Notes under the pieces: generated by a model
Seen by the model: the letters and a program-made list of their open reading frames with translations, nothing else
The model's database searches: none
What the model was told of the DNA's origin: nothing
Assembly (NCBI GenBank): GCA_963815325.1
Contig: CAWFGG010000005.1
Location: forward strand, 186,001-250,000
DNA: 64,000 bases
Direction: 5' to 3'
Source: JABDII01 sp963815325
GTDB taxonomy: Bacteria > Gemmatimonadota > Gemmatimonadetes > Gemmatimonadales > GWC2-71-9
Translations under genes and position numbers: made by a program
Part shown: one piece after another, positions 9,257-17,774 of the stretch
Numbering within the stretch: position 1 is the first letter of the stretch
How the letters are laid out: each line of letters opens with the position of its first letter

Positions 9257-9832
9257 TCATTGGGATCCACCCTGCCGCCGCGCCGTCCACTCCGGGTGCA
9301 GGAGTCCCATGATGACCGAGTCCTGAATCTCGCCCCCCAAGTGATACCGCTCGCGCAGGAGCCCCTCCCGCACGAAGCCGAGCCGCTCGAGCAGCCGGAG
9401 TGATGGCTCGTTCCGCGGATCGACGTCGGCGCCGAGCCGGTGGAGCTTCATGTCGTCGAAGGCGTACTCGATGAGCCGCGCCACGGCCTCAGTGGCGTAC
9501 CCTTTTCCCCACGCAGACTGGGCCAGCGCGAATCCAACATCGGCACGGCGATGCTCGCGCTCGATCCAGGCCAGGGTGACGGTGCCGATCACCCGATCGG
9601 TATCGGCCAGGGCGATACCCCATTGATAGAGATCGCCGCGCGCGAAGTAGTCGCGGATCTCGTGCAGGAGCGCCGTGGCAGCGGCCTTGTCGGCCAGCGG
9701 CGGGCTACTCCAGTACCGCATGACGGCGGGGTCAGCGAACACCTCATGGAGCGCATCGACGTCCCGCTCCTCCAGCCAGCGGAGCCGGAGCCGCTCGGTT
9801 TCGAGCGTGGGGAGACGAGCTGGCGAAGTCAG
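9257..9832 (-). CDS. GNAT acetyltransferase, RimJ/RimL type
   Basis: The product is about 191 residues if read from a CTG at 9832. The LETERLRLRWLEERD block, which every RimJ/RimL-type GNAT needs as its first strand, lies upstream of any ATG or GTG in this frame. The only reasonable initiator is a CTG that overlaps the TGA of the upstream gene (CTGA, like the common ATGA). The acetyl-CoA loop AQSAWGKGYATEAVARL and the R-N-x-x-S-L-R-L-L-E-R-L-G-F motif near the C-terminus are intact. It probably acetylates an amino group of a protein N-terminus or small molecule. It is translationally coupled to the zinc-ribbon membrane protein. Confidence 0.8.
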   Translation of the reverse strand: MTSPARLPTLETERLRLRWLEERDVDALHEVFADPAVMRYWSSPPLADKAAATALLHEIRDYFARGDLYQWGIALADTDRVIGTVTLAWIEREHRRADVGFALAQSAWGKGYATEAVARLIEYAFDDMKLHRLGADVDPRNEPSLRLLERLGFVREGLLRERYHLGGEIQDSVIMGLLHPEWTARRQGGSQ

Positions 9833-10851
9833 GCTTCGGTCTCGTCAGATTGAATGGGGCTCTTGAGCCGTTCCATGTGCTCCTCGATGGCCTTCGGGAC
9901 CAGGAGGTCGTCCGCGATCTGGGCCACTTCCTCGGCCGCTCTCCAGGCCATTTCCAGATCCAGCAACTCCCCCGCGAGCGCCCGCCGCTCCTGCTCCTCA
10001 TGCAGCGCCATCTCCAGCGCCAGCTTGGTGGGCTTGGGCAGCCGGCTGATGAGCCCCTGCTTCTTCTGCTTGACGCCGTCGCGGAGATCGCGCCGCTGCA
10101 TGTCGAGCGGCACCCGTTCGAGGTAGCCCATCGGGTCGCCCACCGTCTCGATCAGGCCCACCGCGTCCGCCACGGTCTGCTTGGAGCCGGCCATGTAGTT
10201 CATCTTGGGCAGCATGAGGCCGGCGATGCGCATCGCCTCCGCGCCCGTCAGGATTTCCTCGCCTTTCTTGTACTTCAAGGCCAGGGTCCACTCCTCGGAC
10301 GACGGATCGACCAGGAGCTTCGACTTGTCCATCTCGGTCTTGGTGACCTTGAGCTTCCGGCCATCCTCGGTGGTCACGTCGATCTTGATGTTCGAATTGA
10401 TGATGGCCTGGGGCAGGCCGCCGAAGGCACCCACCGTGACTCCGGCCGCGGCGGCTCCCGCAAAGACCGCGACGCCCACCGCCACACCGGCCGTGGTCCA
10501 CATAATGGCGCGCTTCCGCCGGCGGCCGAACTGGTCGCCGTAGCGCCAGGCGGCGAACTCGGGCCTGAGCGGCTCGCCGATCCGCACCAGCACCAGGCCT
10601 TCCTTGAGCTTGGCGAGGCCCACGTTGTCGGTGGACATGCGGAGCCGACACTCGCGGAACTGGCGCTCGCACTCCTCGATGGCCTCCCAGCGTTCCTCGA
10701 GCGGTGTCAGGTTCCAGCGTTCGCACTTCCGGCACACCACCCAGAGCCTTCCTTTGGCGCCGTCGAACGCCAGGCGCCGGCCCACCGGGAAGGGCTCGAT
10801 GGCCTCGTTCTGCCCCAGCGGACGGTTACAGAAGATGCAGGTGGTGAACAC
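9829..10851 (-). CDS. Zinc-ribbon membrane protein of unknown function
   Basis: The product has 340 residues. Two Cys pairs near the N-terminus (CIFC at 5-8 and CRKC at 40-43) form a likely zinc ribbon. A hydrophobic Gly/Ala-rich segment at about 118-145 is a probable membrane span. The C-terminal 190 residues are charged and helical (KQKKQGLISRLPKPTKLALEMALHEEQERRALAGELLDLEMAW), suggesting a coiled coil. I know no function. The stop overlaps the proposed CTG start of the GNAT gene. The order of ribbon, membrane span and long cytoplasmic helix would suit a scaffold or sensor. Confidence 0.75.
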   Translation of the reverse strand: MFTTCIFCNRPLGQNEAIEPFPVGRRLAFDGAKGRLWVVCRKCERWNLTPLEERWEAIEECERQFRECRLRMSTDNVGLAKLKEGLVLVRIGEPLRPEFAAWRYGDQFGRRRKRAIMWTTAGVAVGVAVFAGAAAAGVTVGAFGGLPQAIINSNIKIDVTTEDGRKLKVTKTEMDKSKLLVDPSSEEWTLALKYKKGEEILTGAEAMRIAGLMLPKMNYMAGSKQTVADAVGLIETVGDPMGYLERVPLDMQRRDLRDGVKQKKQGLISRLPKPTKLALEMALHEEQERRALAGELLDLEMAWRAAEEVAQIADDLLVPKAIEEHMERLKSPIQSDETEA

Positions 10852-11063
10852 GATCGTTCGCCCTCCACGAGTCGACGGCCACCCTCAGTGCGTTCCAGCC
10901 TGATACCGTGAATGCTGCCACGGGCCCCTTGTCACCATTTCTTGTGACTTTTCTCACGGAACCGTCAGACTGTTGTCGCTACTTGTAGTCTGGTGAAAGG
11001 TACGCTGATGCCGGACCATATGAAGAGATGGGAACTCACTCTCGACAACGCCGAGGAATGGTC

Positions 11064-11737
11064 ATGCGAGACACGATGAAGCGCACGATTGCTTTGCCCG
11101 GCGCAGTTGATCGCCGCCGCAATGCTCGTCGCTCCGGTCGCACGCTCAGGACGCGGGGCTGGCCATCCACGTGGGCAGCATGGGTGTCGGGGTCGATGCC
11201 GCAGTGATGGTGCATTCCAAGGTGGGGCTTCGGGCCGGCGGTAACTTCTTTCCGTTCGACATCAACTTCAATTCGTCGGATATCGATTACAGTCTGGACT
11301 TGCCGTCACCCCAGTTCCTGCTCGTGGCCGATCTCTATCCGACGGGAAGCTTCCGGGTGAGCGGCGGCCTCATGATCTCGACCTCGAGCTTCGACTTGAC
11401 CGGAGAGCTGGACGGCCCGGTGGACATCGGCGGCTCGACCTACACGCCGGCGGAGGTCGGCAACCTGACCGGCCTGCTCGAGACGCGCGACGTGTCGCCC
11501 TACATCGGGCTCGGCTTCGGCAATCCCGCCACCAGCCGCGTGGGGTTCTTCGTCGAGCTCGGCGTGGCATTCCATGGGAACCCGAAGGCCAGCGCCACGG
11601 CCGACGGTCCAATAGCCGCGGCGCCGGGCTTCCAGCAGGACCTCGACCGGGAGATCCAGGACATTACGGACGACGTCGAGAACTTCATCGTCTATCCGGT
11701 GCTGTCGATCGGCGTCTCGATCGGGCTCGGCCGCTAG
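11064..11737 (+). CDS. Outer-membrane beta-barrel protein (signal peptide frameshifted)
   Basis: From 11171 the frame is open and encodes a barrel-like protein of alternating strands with a C-terminal ...SIGVSIGLGR. The signal peptide is split: MKRTIAL at 11076 in one frame, LIAAAMLVAPVA in a second and HAQDAGLAIHVGSMG in the third. Two single-base changes in the first 90 nt would restore a normal secretory leader with an A-x-A cleavage site. A GAGG site precedes the ATG at 11064, in frame with the ATG at 11076. The total would be about 223 residues. It is probably an outer-membrane protein of the OmpW/OmpA-barrel size class; ligand unknown. Confidence 0.6.
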
Positions 11738-11761
11738 GCCGCGTACCCTCGCGCCGCGGTG

Positions 11762-12136
11762 TTACTGCGCTTCGGTGCAGGTCGGGTCGGTGAACTGCAC
11801 CACCGTGGCCGTGAGCGTGCCGAGCGGCACGTCGACCGGCTCCTTGCGACCCCCGGAAGTCGATCAGGGCGTCGCCTCCCAGGCTCCGGGCCTGGGCGCG
11901 GAGTGCCGCCAACCGCACTGCGGGTTCTCCCGTCATCGCTCGAGGTCACCTCCCCCAGTTCGTCGTAGGGACAGGCGGGGAGTTGTGGGCGTAGACCAGG
12001 ATGGACCGCGGCGGGGCGGCTTCTGCTGGAGCGGCCTGCTCGGTGCCGGCGGAGCGGGCGTCGGCCTTGCAGCCCGCCAGAAGGAGCGCCGGGGCTGCTG
12101 CGAGCCCTAGCATCCACAATACAGCTCTCGATCGCA
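11762..12136 (-). pseudogene. Small lipoprotein with two or three frameshifts
   Basis: The N-terminus at 12136 (MRSRAVLWMLGLAAAPALLLAGC) is a clear lipoprotein signal with lipobox LAGC. It continues as ILVYAHNSPPVP, then in another frame YDELGEVTSS, then PAVRLAALRAQARSLGGDALIDFRG, and after a run of five C (11850-11854) as RKEPVDVPLGTLTATVVQFTDPTCTEAQ to a stop at 11762. The joined protein of about 124 residues is coherent, with a domain carrying RAQARSLGGDAL as in small envelope proteins of this phylum. The shifts lie at short C runs, so they may be consensus errors rather than decay. Confidence 0.55.
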
Positions 12137-12266
12137 TAGATACCTCCCCTTTCAGCACCCCCTCACGCCAAGCTACCGGCCTTTGCCGTGGCGGACAACG
12201 GCCAAACAACCCTCTCGGAGGTATCCCGGGAGGGTTCGATGATGCCTCGATTGTGGTTGGGGCTTT

Positions 12267-12506
12267 CTACGCCGCAGTGCTTCCTTCCTCGATCGCGGCC
12301 GGGTGCTCCCGGAACACCAGGTAGTCGGCCCGAAGCGAGGTGTAGCAGGTGCCGGTCTTGAGCCGGGCCACCCGCTTTTCGGCCATGTCGACCCGGCGGG
12401 TCCGGGTCCCTTCCCAGAGCGGCTCCACGTCGTACCACGCTCCGGTCTTCAGGTGGGGAAACCGATGACGCCATTCGGGCTTGATACGGGCCTGAAAGTT
12501 CGGCAT
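12267..12506 (-). CDS. Small basic protein of unknown function
   Basis: The product has 79 residues. The ATG at 12506 is chosen because GGAG lies 7 nt upstream; the frame is open further 5' but without a better start. It is rich in Arg, Lys and aromatic residues (FQARIKPEWRHRFPHLKTGAWYDVEPLW) and has an SH3-like look, with alternating short strands such as KRVARLKTGTCYTSLRADYLVFREH. Function unknown. It lies between a lipoprotein remnant and a nuclease gene on the same strand. Confidence 0.55.
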   Translation of the reverse strand: MPNFQARIKPEWRHRFPHLKTGAWYDVEPLWEGTRTRRVDMAEKRVARLKTGTCYTSLRADYLVFREHPAAIEEGSTAA

Positions 12507-12632
12507 GGGTCGTACTCCGCAGAATTGTGCAACTGCTTGCATGTCAATCGAGTTATGGGAATAGCGACCGTTCAAAGTACCACGCTGGCGCACCCGGGTT
12601 CCGTGAGCCGCGTCACGTTCGACGGGACGGGT

Positions 12633-13490
12633 TCACCCCCCGGCCGTACCGCCGCCCCCCAACACCCGGTTCAAGACTCCGGCCAACCGGATCCCGCCCT
12701 GCAGCAAGCGTTGCTCCATGACCGGTGTCATCGTGTTCGCGTAATCCCAGCCGAGGTTGGGTACCGAGTCCGCTCCCGCCGACCGAACCGGGGCATACAC
12801 CTGGTCCAGCAGGGCACGCGATTCCGCGATCCAGTCCAGGTCGCGCGAGTGAGTCCACGCGACGATCTCCTCCGGCGAGGCGAAGTCGAGGAAATCGACG
12901 TACTCGGTATAGCTCAGACCCTGGTGCTCGAGCAGCAGGTAATCCCAGACGCCATGCAGGTTGGCGGGCGCGCCGAGCCAGCGGACCGCGATGTCGTTCC
13001 CGCCGCGATCGGAGCCGTAGCCCGCGTGGAGCGGCTGGTGGGCGTCGCCGATGAAGTGGACCAGAAACTTGAGCGCCATGGCTCGCTCCTCGCGCGAGCT
13101 GGTGGTGTCGCCAAGTACGCCTTCCTGGAACCGCATGGCCTGGATCAGGTCCTCGGGCGTGTCGGACTCGGGCCCGGCGTATGTCGCTCCAGCGGGAATG
13201 TTCACGTAGTGCCAGCTGGAGGTGTGCCGCCCCTCGGGGGTGCTGCGATACCAGTCCGCCCAGTTGGCGACGTATGCCAGAGGGTAGTGGCCGATGAGCT
13301 CGGCGATGCGGTAGCGGGTGACCGGGAGCAGATGGCGCTCGGCGATGGCTGCCACGATGCGGTGCCCGTTCATGCCCCACGTCGCTGCCGGCCGGTCGGC
13401 CGCCCCCACCGCAGGCGGCACGGCAGCGGCCCCCAGCAGGAACACCGATGGGATCAGGACCGAGGCAACATGAGTTGGTCGGAAGCGCAT
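12633..13490 (-). CDS. S1/P1-type nuclease, secreted
   Basis: The product is about 285 residues starting at the ATG at 13490, which gives a compact signal peptide ending near AVGAADRPAAT. The mature protein begins with WGMNGHRIVA, where the Trp and His are ligands of the trinuclear zinc site, and continues with DWYRSTPEGRHTSSWHYVNI, LVHFIGDAHQPLHAGYGSDRGGND and LHGVWDYLLL, the conserved His and Asp ligands of the S1/P1 nuclease fold. It should be a periplasmic or secreted single-strand nuclease or 3'-nucleotidase giving 5'-nucleotides. All ligands I can check are present. It is divergent from the GT4 gene. Confidence 0.9.
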   Translation of the reverse strand: MRFRPTHVASVLIPSVFLLGAAAVPPAVGAADRPAATWGMNGHRIVAAIAERHLLPVTRYRIAELIGHYPLAYVANWADWYRSTPEGRHTSSWHYVNIPAGATYAGPESDTPEDLIQAMRFQEGVLGDTTSSREERAMALKFLVHFIGDAHQPLHAGYGSDRGGNDIAVRWLGAPANLHGVWDYLLLEHQGLSYTEYVDFLDFASPEEIVAWTHSRDLDWIAESRALLDQVYAPVRSAGADSVPNLGWDYANTMTPVMEQRLLQGGIRLAGVLNRVLGGGGTAGG

Positions 13491-13593
13491 GGGCGTATCG
13501 ACTCCGCGTTCATTCGTAGGAAGCATCACCAGACCGCGTGATCCGTTCAGGTTTATGGGTACCCTGACAATCTACCTGGCAGCACATTCGAAT

Positions 13594-13624
13594 GCGGCGG
13601 CGCGGGCCGCCGCCGTGCTATCTT
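13594..13624 (+). promoter_or_regulatory. GC hairpin and extended -10 before the GT4 gene
   Basis: GCGGCGGC (13594-13601) and GCCGCCGC (13606-13613) form a perfect 8-bp stem with a 4-nt loop, followed at once by TGC-TATCTT (13616-13624). If that -10 is used, transcription would begin about at the ATG at 13632, giving a leaderless mRNA with the hairpin in the spacer region. Confidence 0.35.
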
Positions 13625-13631
13625 CCGCGCG

Positions 13632-14804
13632 ATGCAATCCACGGCGCCTCTCGATGCCGGCCGACGCACCCACGTCATGCGGATGTACACGAGCCTTGGG
13701 GTCGGGGGTATCGAGCATCAGCTGCTCACCCTACTTCCCCACCTCAACACCGGCCGGTACCGGGTTTCGCTCTGCCTGCTCCGGCGGGCCGGCGAGCTGG
13801 CCGGAGAGCTGCGCAGCCGCGGGATCGAGGTCCATGTCCTCCCCCGGCTGCCGGGGAGGCTGAACCCAGTCGGCCTCGCCCGGCTCGGGCGGCTCTTCCG
13901 CAGGACGGGCACGCGGATCGTGCATGCGCACACTCGGCCGATCTACGTGCCGGCCACGGTGGCCGCGAGGCTGTTCCGGATTCCCGTCGTCATCGGCACC
14001 GTTCACAGCATGAACCGGGTCCATGGCCACGTGCGGATCCAGCAGGATAGGATCCTCGCGCGCTGGCGCGATGCCACCGTAGCCGTTTCCGAGGGGGTCC
14101 GCCGCAACTACTGCGAGACGGTCGGCGTGGATCCCTCGCGCGTCTCGGTCATCCACAACGGTGTGGACCTCTCGCGCTTCGCGGGGCCGTCCCCCGACCG
14201 CGGCGAGGTCCTCGGCCCGCTGGGCGCCCGCGCGGACGATCTCGTGATCGCATGCGTCGCGCGGCTCGTTTCCGCGAAGTCCCACGACATACTGTTTGAG
14301 GCGTTCGCCAAGGTCCTCGCCCGCGCTCCGCGAGCCACGCTTCTCCTCCTGGGCGACGGCGAGCTCGGCCCCTCCCTGCGCGCCGAAGCCGAGCGTCTCG
14401 GGATCGCGCCACGCGTGCTGTTCGCGGGGACGCGCTCCGATGTCCCGAGGATCCTGCGGGCGTCGGACGTTTCCGTGCTCGCCTCGAACCGCGAAGGGTT
14501 CTCGAACGTCGTCATCGAGAGCCTCGCGGCGGGGCTGCCGATGGTCGCGACCGATGTCGGAGGCAACGCCGAGGCGATCGAGGAGGGGCGCAGCGGCTTC
14601 CTCGTGCCGGTCGGAGACGCCGCGGCCCTCGCCGAGCGCCTCGCCACCCTCCTCACGGACGAGCCGCTCCGGGCGCGCATGGCCGCGGAGGCGCGCGCGC
14701 GCGCGGCGCGCTTCAGCCTCGCCGAGGCGGTCACGGCGACCGAGGCGCTGTACGACCGTCTCCTGCGCGCGCGAGGCATCGAGCCTCCCGCCGCCGCGAA
14801 GTAG
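13632..14804 (+). CDS. Glycosyltransferase family 4
   Basis: The product has 390 residues with the two Rossmann-like domains of GT-B enzymes. The N-terminal domain has GVGGIEHQLLTLLPHL (donor/acceptor loop) and the linker is VHNGVD-like (VIHNGVDLSRF). The C-terminal domain carries VARLVSAKSHDILFEAF, LLLLGDGELG, and the nucleotide-sugar site SNREGFSNVVIESLAAGLPMVATDVGGNAEAI with the E-x7-E pattern of retaining GT4 enzymes. It should add a sugar to a lipid- or polysaccharide-linked acceptor at the cytoplasmic membrane face. It stands alone, with no other polysaccharide gene nearby. The second half is extremely GC-rich with long CG runs, unlike its neighbours, suggesting separate ancestry. Confidence 0.9.
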   Translation: MQSTAPLDAGRRTHVMRMYTSLGVGGIEHQLLTLLPHLNTGRYRVSLCLLRRAGELAGELRSRGIEVHVLPRLPGRLNPVGLARLGRLFRRTGTRIVHAHTRPIYVPATVAARLFRIPVVIGTVHSMNRVHGHVRIQQDRILARWRDATVAVSEGVRRNYCETVGVDPSRVSVIHNGVDLSRFAGPSPDRGEVLGPLGARADDLVIACVARLVSAKSHDILFEAFAKVLARAPRATLLLLGDGELGPSLRAEAERLGIAPRVLFAGTRSDVPRILRASDVSVLASNREGFSNVVIESLAAGLPMVATDVGGNAEAIEEGRSGFLVPVGDAAALAERLATLLTDEPLRARMAAEARARAARFSLAEAVTATEALYDRLLRARGIEPPAAAK

Positions 14805-14836
14805 CATGCCGACCCGGCCTGAGCGGCGGTTGGGTC

Positions 14837-15523
14837 CTAGAAGTTGTAGTTGAACCCCAGCATCGAGGTCGGCTCGAGCTTGGGCTGGCCCACGACGGCG
14901 TCCGCATCGCTGTAGGTAAAGTCCTGCCGTGGGTTCACCGCCGTGCCATCCGGGCTGTACGACGTGTCATGGCCGCTCAGCGTGCTCGACAGGAAGTAGT
15001 CGAGGCCCGTGGTGAGGACCAGGTCGACCCGCGGGCTCACGCTGAAGTAGCTCTCGACCCCACCGCCGAACCCCCAGTTGGTGCTCCGGATGTCGAAGTC
15101 CTCGTTGCCGCCGACGAACACGAAGTTGCCGGTGAAGTGGGCGTAGCGGAGGCCGCCGAACACGTGCGACCGTGGCAGCGACAACACGCTCATGGGGTAC
15201 ATCAGGTCGAGCTTGAAGCCCCAGGTCCGGCCGCTCTCCTTCGGGCGGCCGTTGGTGGCGTCGTTGATGAACACCTCTCGAGCGCCCAGGGCATCGCCGG
15301 GCCCGACCGAGGCATGCTCGATGCCGAGCCTGGCCTTGAGCTGGAAGCCGGGGGCGAATTCCGATATTATTCCTTGGACTTGAATCCCGAACCCGGAGTA
15401 GTAGCCCATTCCCGCGCCGAGCGAGTCTCGTGGGTATCCCGGCTGACGGTGGGGTGACTGTGCGGCAAGCGCCGGCATCGCACCTACGGCCAGCGCGAGC
15501 GAGCGCGTGGTGCTTCGGAGCAT
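14837..15523 (-). CDS. Outer-membrane beta-barrel protein
   Basis: The product has 228 residues. A signal peptide of about 20 residues ends in ALA-AQS. The rest alternates hydrophobic and polar residues in strand-length units (GFKLDLMYPMSVL, HVFGGLRYAHFTGNFVFVGG, WGFGGGVESYF, VDLVLTTGLDYFL), and the protein ends in an aromatic FNYNF, the usual C-terminal signal for barrel insertion. It is probably an 8- to 10-stranded barrel with unknown ligand. It is divergent from the haemoglobin gene, and the two share an intergenic palindrome. Confidence 0.75.
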   Translation of the reverse strand: MLRSTTRSLALAVGAMPALAAQSPHRQPGYPRDSLGAGMGYYSGFGIQVQGIISEFAPGFQLKARLGIEHASVGPGDALGAREVFINDATNGRPKESGRTWGFKLDLMYPMSVLSLPRSHVFGGLRYAHFTGNFVFVGGNEDFDIRSTNWGFGGGVESYFSVSPRVDLVLTTGLDYFLSSTLSGHDTSYSPDGTAVNPRQDFTYSDADAVVGQPKLEPTSMLGFNYNF

Positions 15524-15618
15524 CGTGGGTTCCTCCTCCGACGAACCAACCGTTCATGGCGTCATGCGGACCGCATGTGCCGTACCTCAAACGTTAGACA
15601 TTGCGTCGGACAAGACGA

Positions 15619-15636
15619 ACGAACGGATCCGTTCGT
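15619..15636. promoter_or_regulatory. Perfect 18-bp palindrome between barrel and haemoglobin genes
   Basis: ACGAACGGATCCGTTCGT is a perfect palindrome. It lies 96 bp upstream of the barrel start and 65 bp upstream of the haemoglobin start. Its size and symmetry suit a TetR-type dimeric regulator controlling one or both genes; no such regulator is encoded nearby. Confidence 0.5.
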
Positions 15637-15700
15637 AGGCCATAACATGTTGTCCACCGCTGCCGTTGGCGTGGACCATCATCTTGCCCGGGAGGGCGAC

Positions 15701-16186
15701 ATGAAACGCTTCCACTCACTTCAGGTCACCGCGTTGGCTCTCTTCGCTCTCGTGCTCGTATCGTGCAGCCGTTCACCAAAGCCCGCGGATACGGCTCGTG
15801 AGGGCAAAGGGCCTGCGGCCACGGCTGCCGAGCGGTCGCTGTACGAGCGCCTCGGTGGGAAAGACGCCATCAGCGCAGTCGTCGACGACTTCGTGGCCAA
15901 CGTGGCCGCCGACGCGCGTATCAACGCCCGCTTCGCCAAGACCGACATCCCGCATCTCAAGCAGATGCTCGTCGATCAAGTCTGTCAGGCGACCGGCGGT
16001 CCGTGCACCTACACCGGCAGAAGCATGCGAGATGCCCACAGGGGCATGAACATTACCGAGGCAGAATTCAACGCGCTCGTGGAAGACCTGACGCGGAGCC
16101 TCGACAAGTTCACGGTGCCCGAGCGGGAGAAAACGGAGTTGCTCACGGCTCTCGGTGGGATGAAGGGAGACATCGTCGGGGAGTAG
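15701..16186 (+). CDS. Group I truncated haemoglobin, lipoprotein form
   Basis: The product has 161 residues. The ATG at 15701 follows a GGGAGGG site. The first 22 residues are a signal peptide ending in lipobox LVSC, so the globin would be anchored on the periplasmic side. From residue 47 it matches the truncated haemoglobin fold: YERLGGKDAISAVVDDF, then FAKTDIPHLKQMLVDQVCQATGGP, YTGRSM, and proximal histidine in DAHRGMNI. These are typical of group I members with the CQATGGPC insert. It could bind oxygen or NO in the envelope. The operator-like palindrome upstream suggests regulated expression. Confidence 0.9.
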   Translation: MKRFHSLQVTALALFALVLVSCSRSPKPADTAREGKGPAATAAERSLYERLGGKDAISAVVDDFVANVAADARINARFAKTDIPHLKQMLVDQVCQATGGPCTYTGRSMRDAHRGMNITEAEFNALVEDLTRSLDKFTVPEREKTELLTALGGMKGDIVGE

Positions 16187-16422
16187 CGGGCAGTGTCGTG
16201 ACCGAGAGACGCGTGGCCACACTGGTTGCCCGTGCAGAGATTGCGCCGGTTGCCCTGCACCGCCTCGACGGGGTGCAGGTCGAGTTCGTTACGGCAGCCC
16301 GGCCAGGATCGGTGTGACGGCGTGGACACGCGATTCTCGCCATATCATAGGCGTCCCAGTCGGCAAAGAAGCTCTACCTGATGGCGTGATGAAGCAGGTC
16401 CGCCCACACGAGAGACCACCCG

Positions 16423-17148
16423 TTGCCAAACCACTCAGGAAACGAGCGGGATTCGGATCGGCGCTTCACCGATCAGGAAGTCGCCCTCGTGCTGCAACGC
16501 GCGGCCGAGATCGAGGAGCGACGCTCCACGTCGGCGGCGGGGCGTGGCCTGACGCTCCGTGAGCTCCGCGACATCGCCAAGGAAGTGGGCTTGAGCCCGG
16601 ACGTGATCGATGAGGCCGTGGCCGCGGTCCAGGCCGGTGTCCGCCGCCGTGGCGGATCGCTCCTCGGTGCCTCGTTATCCAACAAGGTGGTGCGGGGTGT
16701 GCCGGGCCGGCTCGACGAGGACGGCCTGCAGCGCCTCATTCGCGTGGTCGAGGACCGGGTCGAGGAGACCGGCACCGTGTCGGAGGCGCTCGGCACGGTG
16801 CGATGGACCAGCATCGCGCGGGGCCACAAGTTCGACCGCACCATGCAGGTGTCGCTCTCGGCCACGGACCAGGAGACCCAGATCCAGGTGGTGCAGCGCT
16901 ACCCGTCGGGGTTGAGGGCCATTCTCCATGGGCTGCCCACGGCCTGGGGGGCCATGATCGGCGGCGCCATCGCGGCATCGGTCGCGGTGGTTCCGGTGGT
17001 GGGCATCGGCATCGGGCTGGGTGGGGCGGCGCTCGGGCTCGGCATCGGCCGCACCGTGTGGCAGACGCTGGCCCGGAAGAGCGCCAGAGAGGTCGAGCGC
17101 GTGGCGGGCGAGCTGGCCGAGGCAGCCAGGGAGATGGCGGAGAAGTAA
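16423..17148 (+). CDS. Protein with two C-terminal Gly-rich helices, unknown function
   Basis: The product has 241 residues from a TTG start. The N-terminal 75 residues form a charged helical unit (DQEVALVLQRAAEIEERR, LTLRELRDIAKEVGLSPDVIDEAVAAV) that looks like the short helical domain found at the front of several envelope-stress or anti-sigma-like proteins. A middle beta region follows, then a Gly/Ala/Val-rich hydrophobic hairpin at about 175-215 (AMIGGAIAASVAVVPVVGIGIGLGGAALGLGIG) and a C-terminal amphipathic helix. It is probably a membrane-associated protein. The start is uncertain because no ATG is available and the ribosome site is weak. Confidence 0.6.
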   Translation: MPNHSGNERDSDRRFTDQEVALVLQRAAEIEERRSTSAAGRGLTLRELRDIAKEVGLSPDVIDEAVAAVQAGVRRRGGSLLGASLSNKVVRGVPGRLDEDGLQRLIRVVEDRVEETGTVSEALGTVRWTSIARGHKFDRTMQVSLSATDQETQIQVVQRYPSGLRAILHGLPTAWGAMIGGAIAASVAVVPVVGIGIGLGGAALGLGIGRTVWQTLARKSAREVERVAGELAEAAREMAEK

Positions 17149-17233
17149 CCTCGGACTTGATGGCATCATGCCGCAGGATGGGCCAGCGTTGCTAGCGCTC
17201 CATCACCGCTGACCCTTGCTACCACTCTTCCCG

Positions 17234-17515
17234 TCAATCGGTCCGCTGGGTGATCTCGATCAGGTGATAGCCGAACTGGGTCTTGACCGGCCCCTGCACC
17301 TGGCCCACCGGGGCGCTGAACACCACCTGGTCGAACTCCTTGACCATCTGGCCCGGGCTGAACTGCCCCAGGTCGCCGCCCTTCTTGCCCGACGGACAGG
17401 TGGAGTGCTGCTTGGCGAGGGCCGCGAAGTCGCCGCCCGCTTCGATCTCGGTCTTGAGCTTGGTACACGCGTCTTCGCTGGGTACCAGAATGTGGCGGGC
17501 CGTGGCTTTGGCCAT
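17234..17515 (-). CDS. ppiC: Parvulin-type peptidyl-prolyl isomerase, single domain
   Basis: The product has 93 residues, exactly the size of E. coli PpiC. It contains ARHILVPSEDACTKLKTEIEAGGDFAALAKQHSTCPSGKKGGDLGQFSPGQMVKEFDQVVFSAPVGQ and ends GPVKTQFGYHLIEI, including both active-site His (ARHIL and GYHLI) and the Cys of HSTCPS. It should be a cytoplasmic prolyl cis-trans isomerase; no signal peptide is present. An AAAGGAG site precedes the ATG at 17515. A decayed copy of the gene and its leader lies upstream at 17.77-18.11 kb. Confidence 0.95.
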   Translation of the reverse strand: MAKATARHILVPSEDACTKLKTEIEAGGDFAALAKQHSTCPSGKKGGDLGQFSPGQMVKEFDQVVFSAPVGQVQGPVKTQFGYHLIEITQRTD

Positions 17516-17774
17516 GGTGGTGCTCCTTTCGGGTGATCTATTCGGGTCGATGCGATTTCGCCCATGGGGGAGCCTGGCGTTGGTCAAACAGAGCGTCCGC
17601 ATCGCCACGGCACTGCACTAGGTTGCCTCGGCACTGCGCCAGGGTAGTATGGCGCTGGCGCGAGGAGTTGCCGGGCGACGTCGACGCAGCTGCGAGGAGC
17701 GACCCAGCTCGGCGCCGGGCCAGTCCTCGAGCAGGTAGACCGTCGGCCGAGGCTCCCTACCTCACGCAGAGCAA

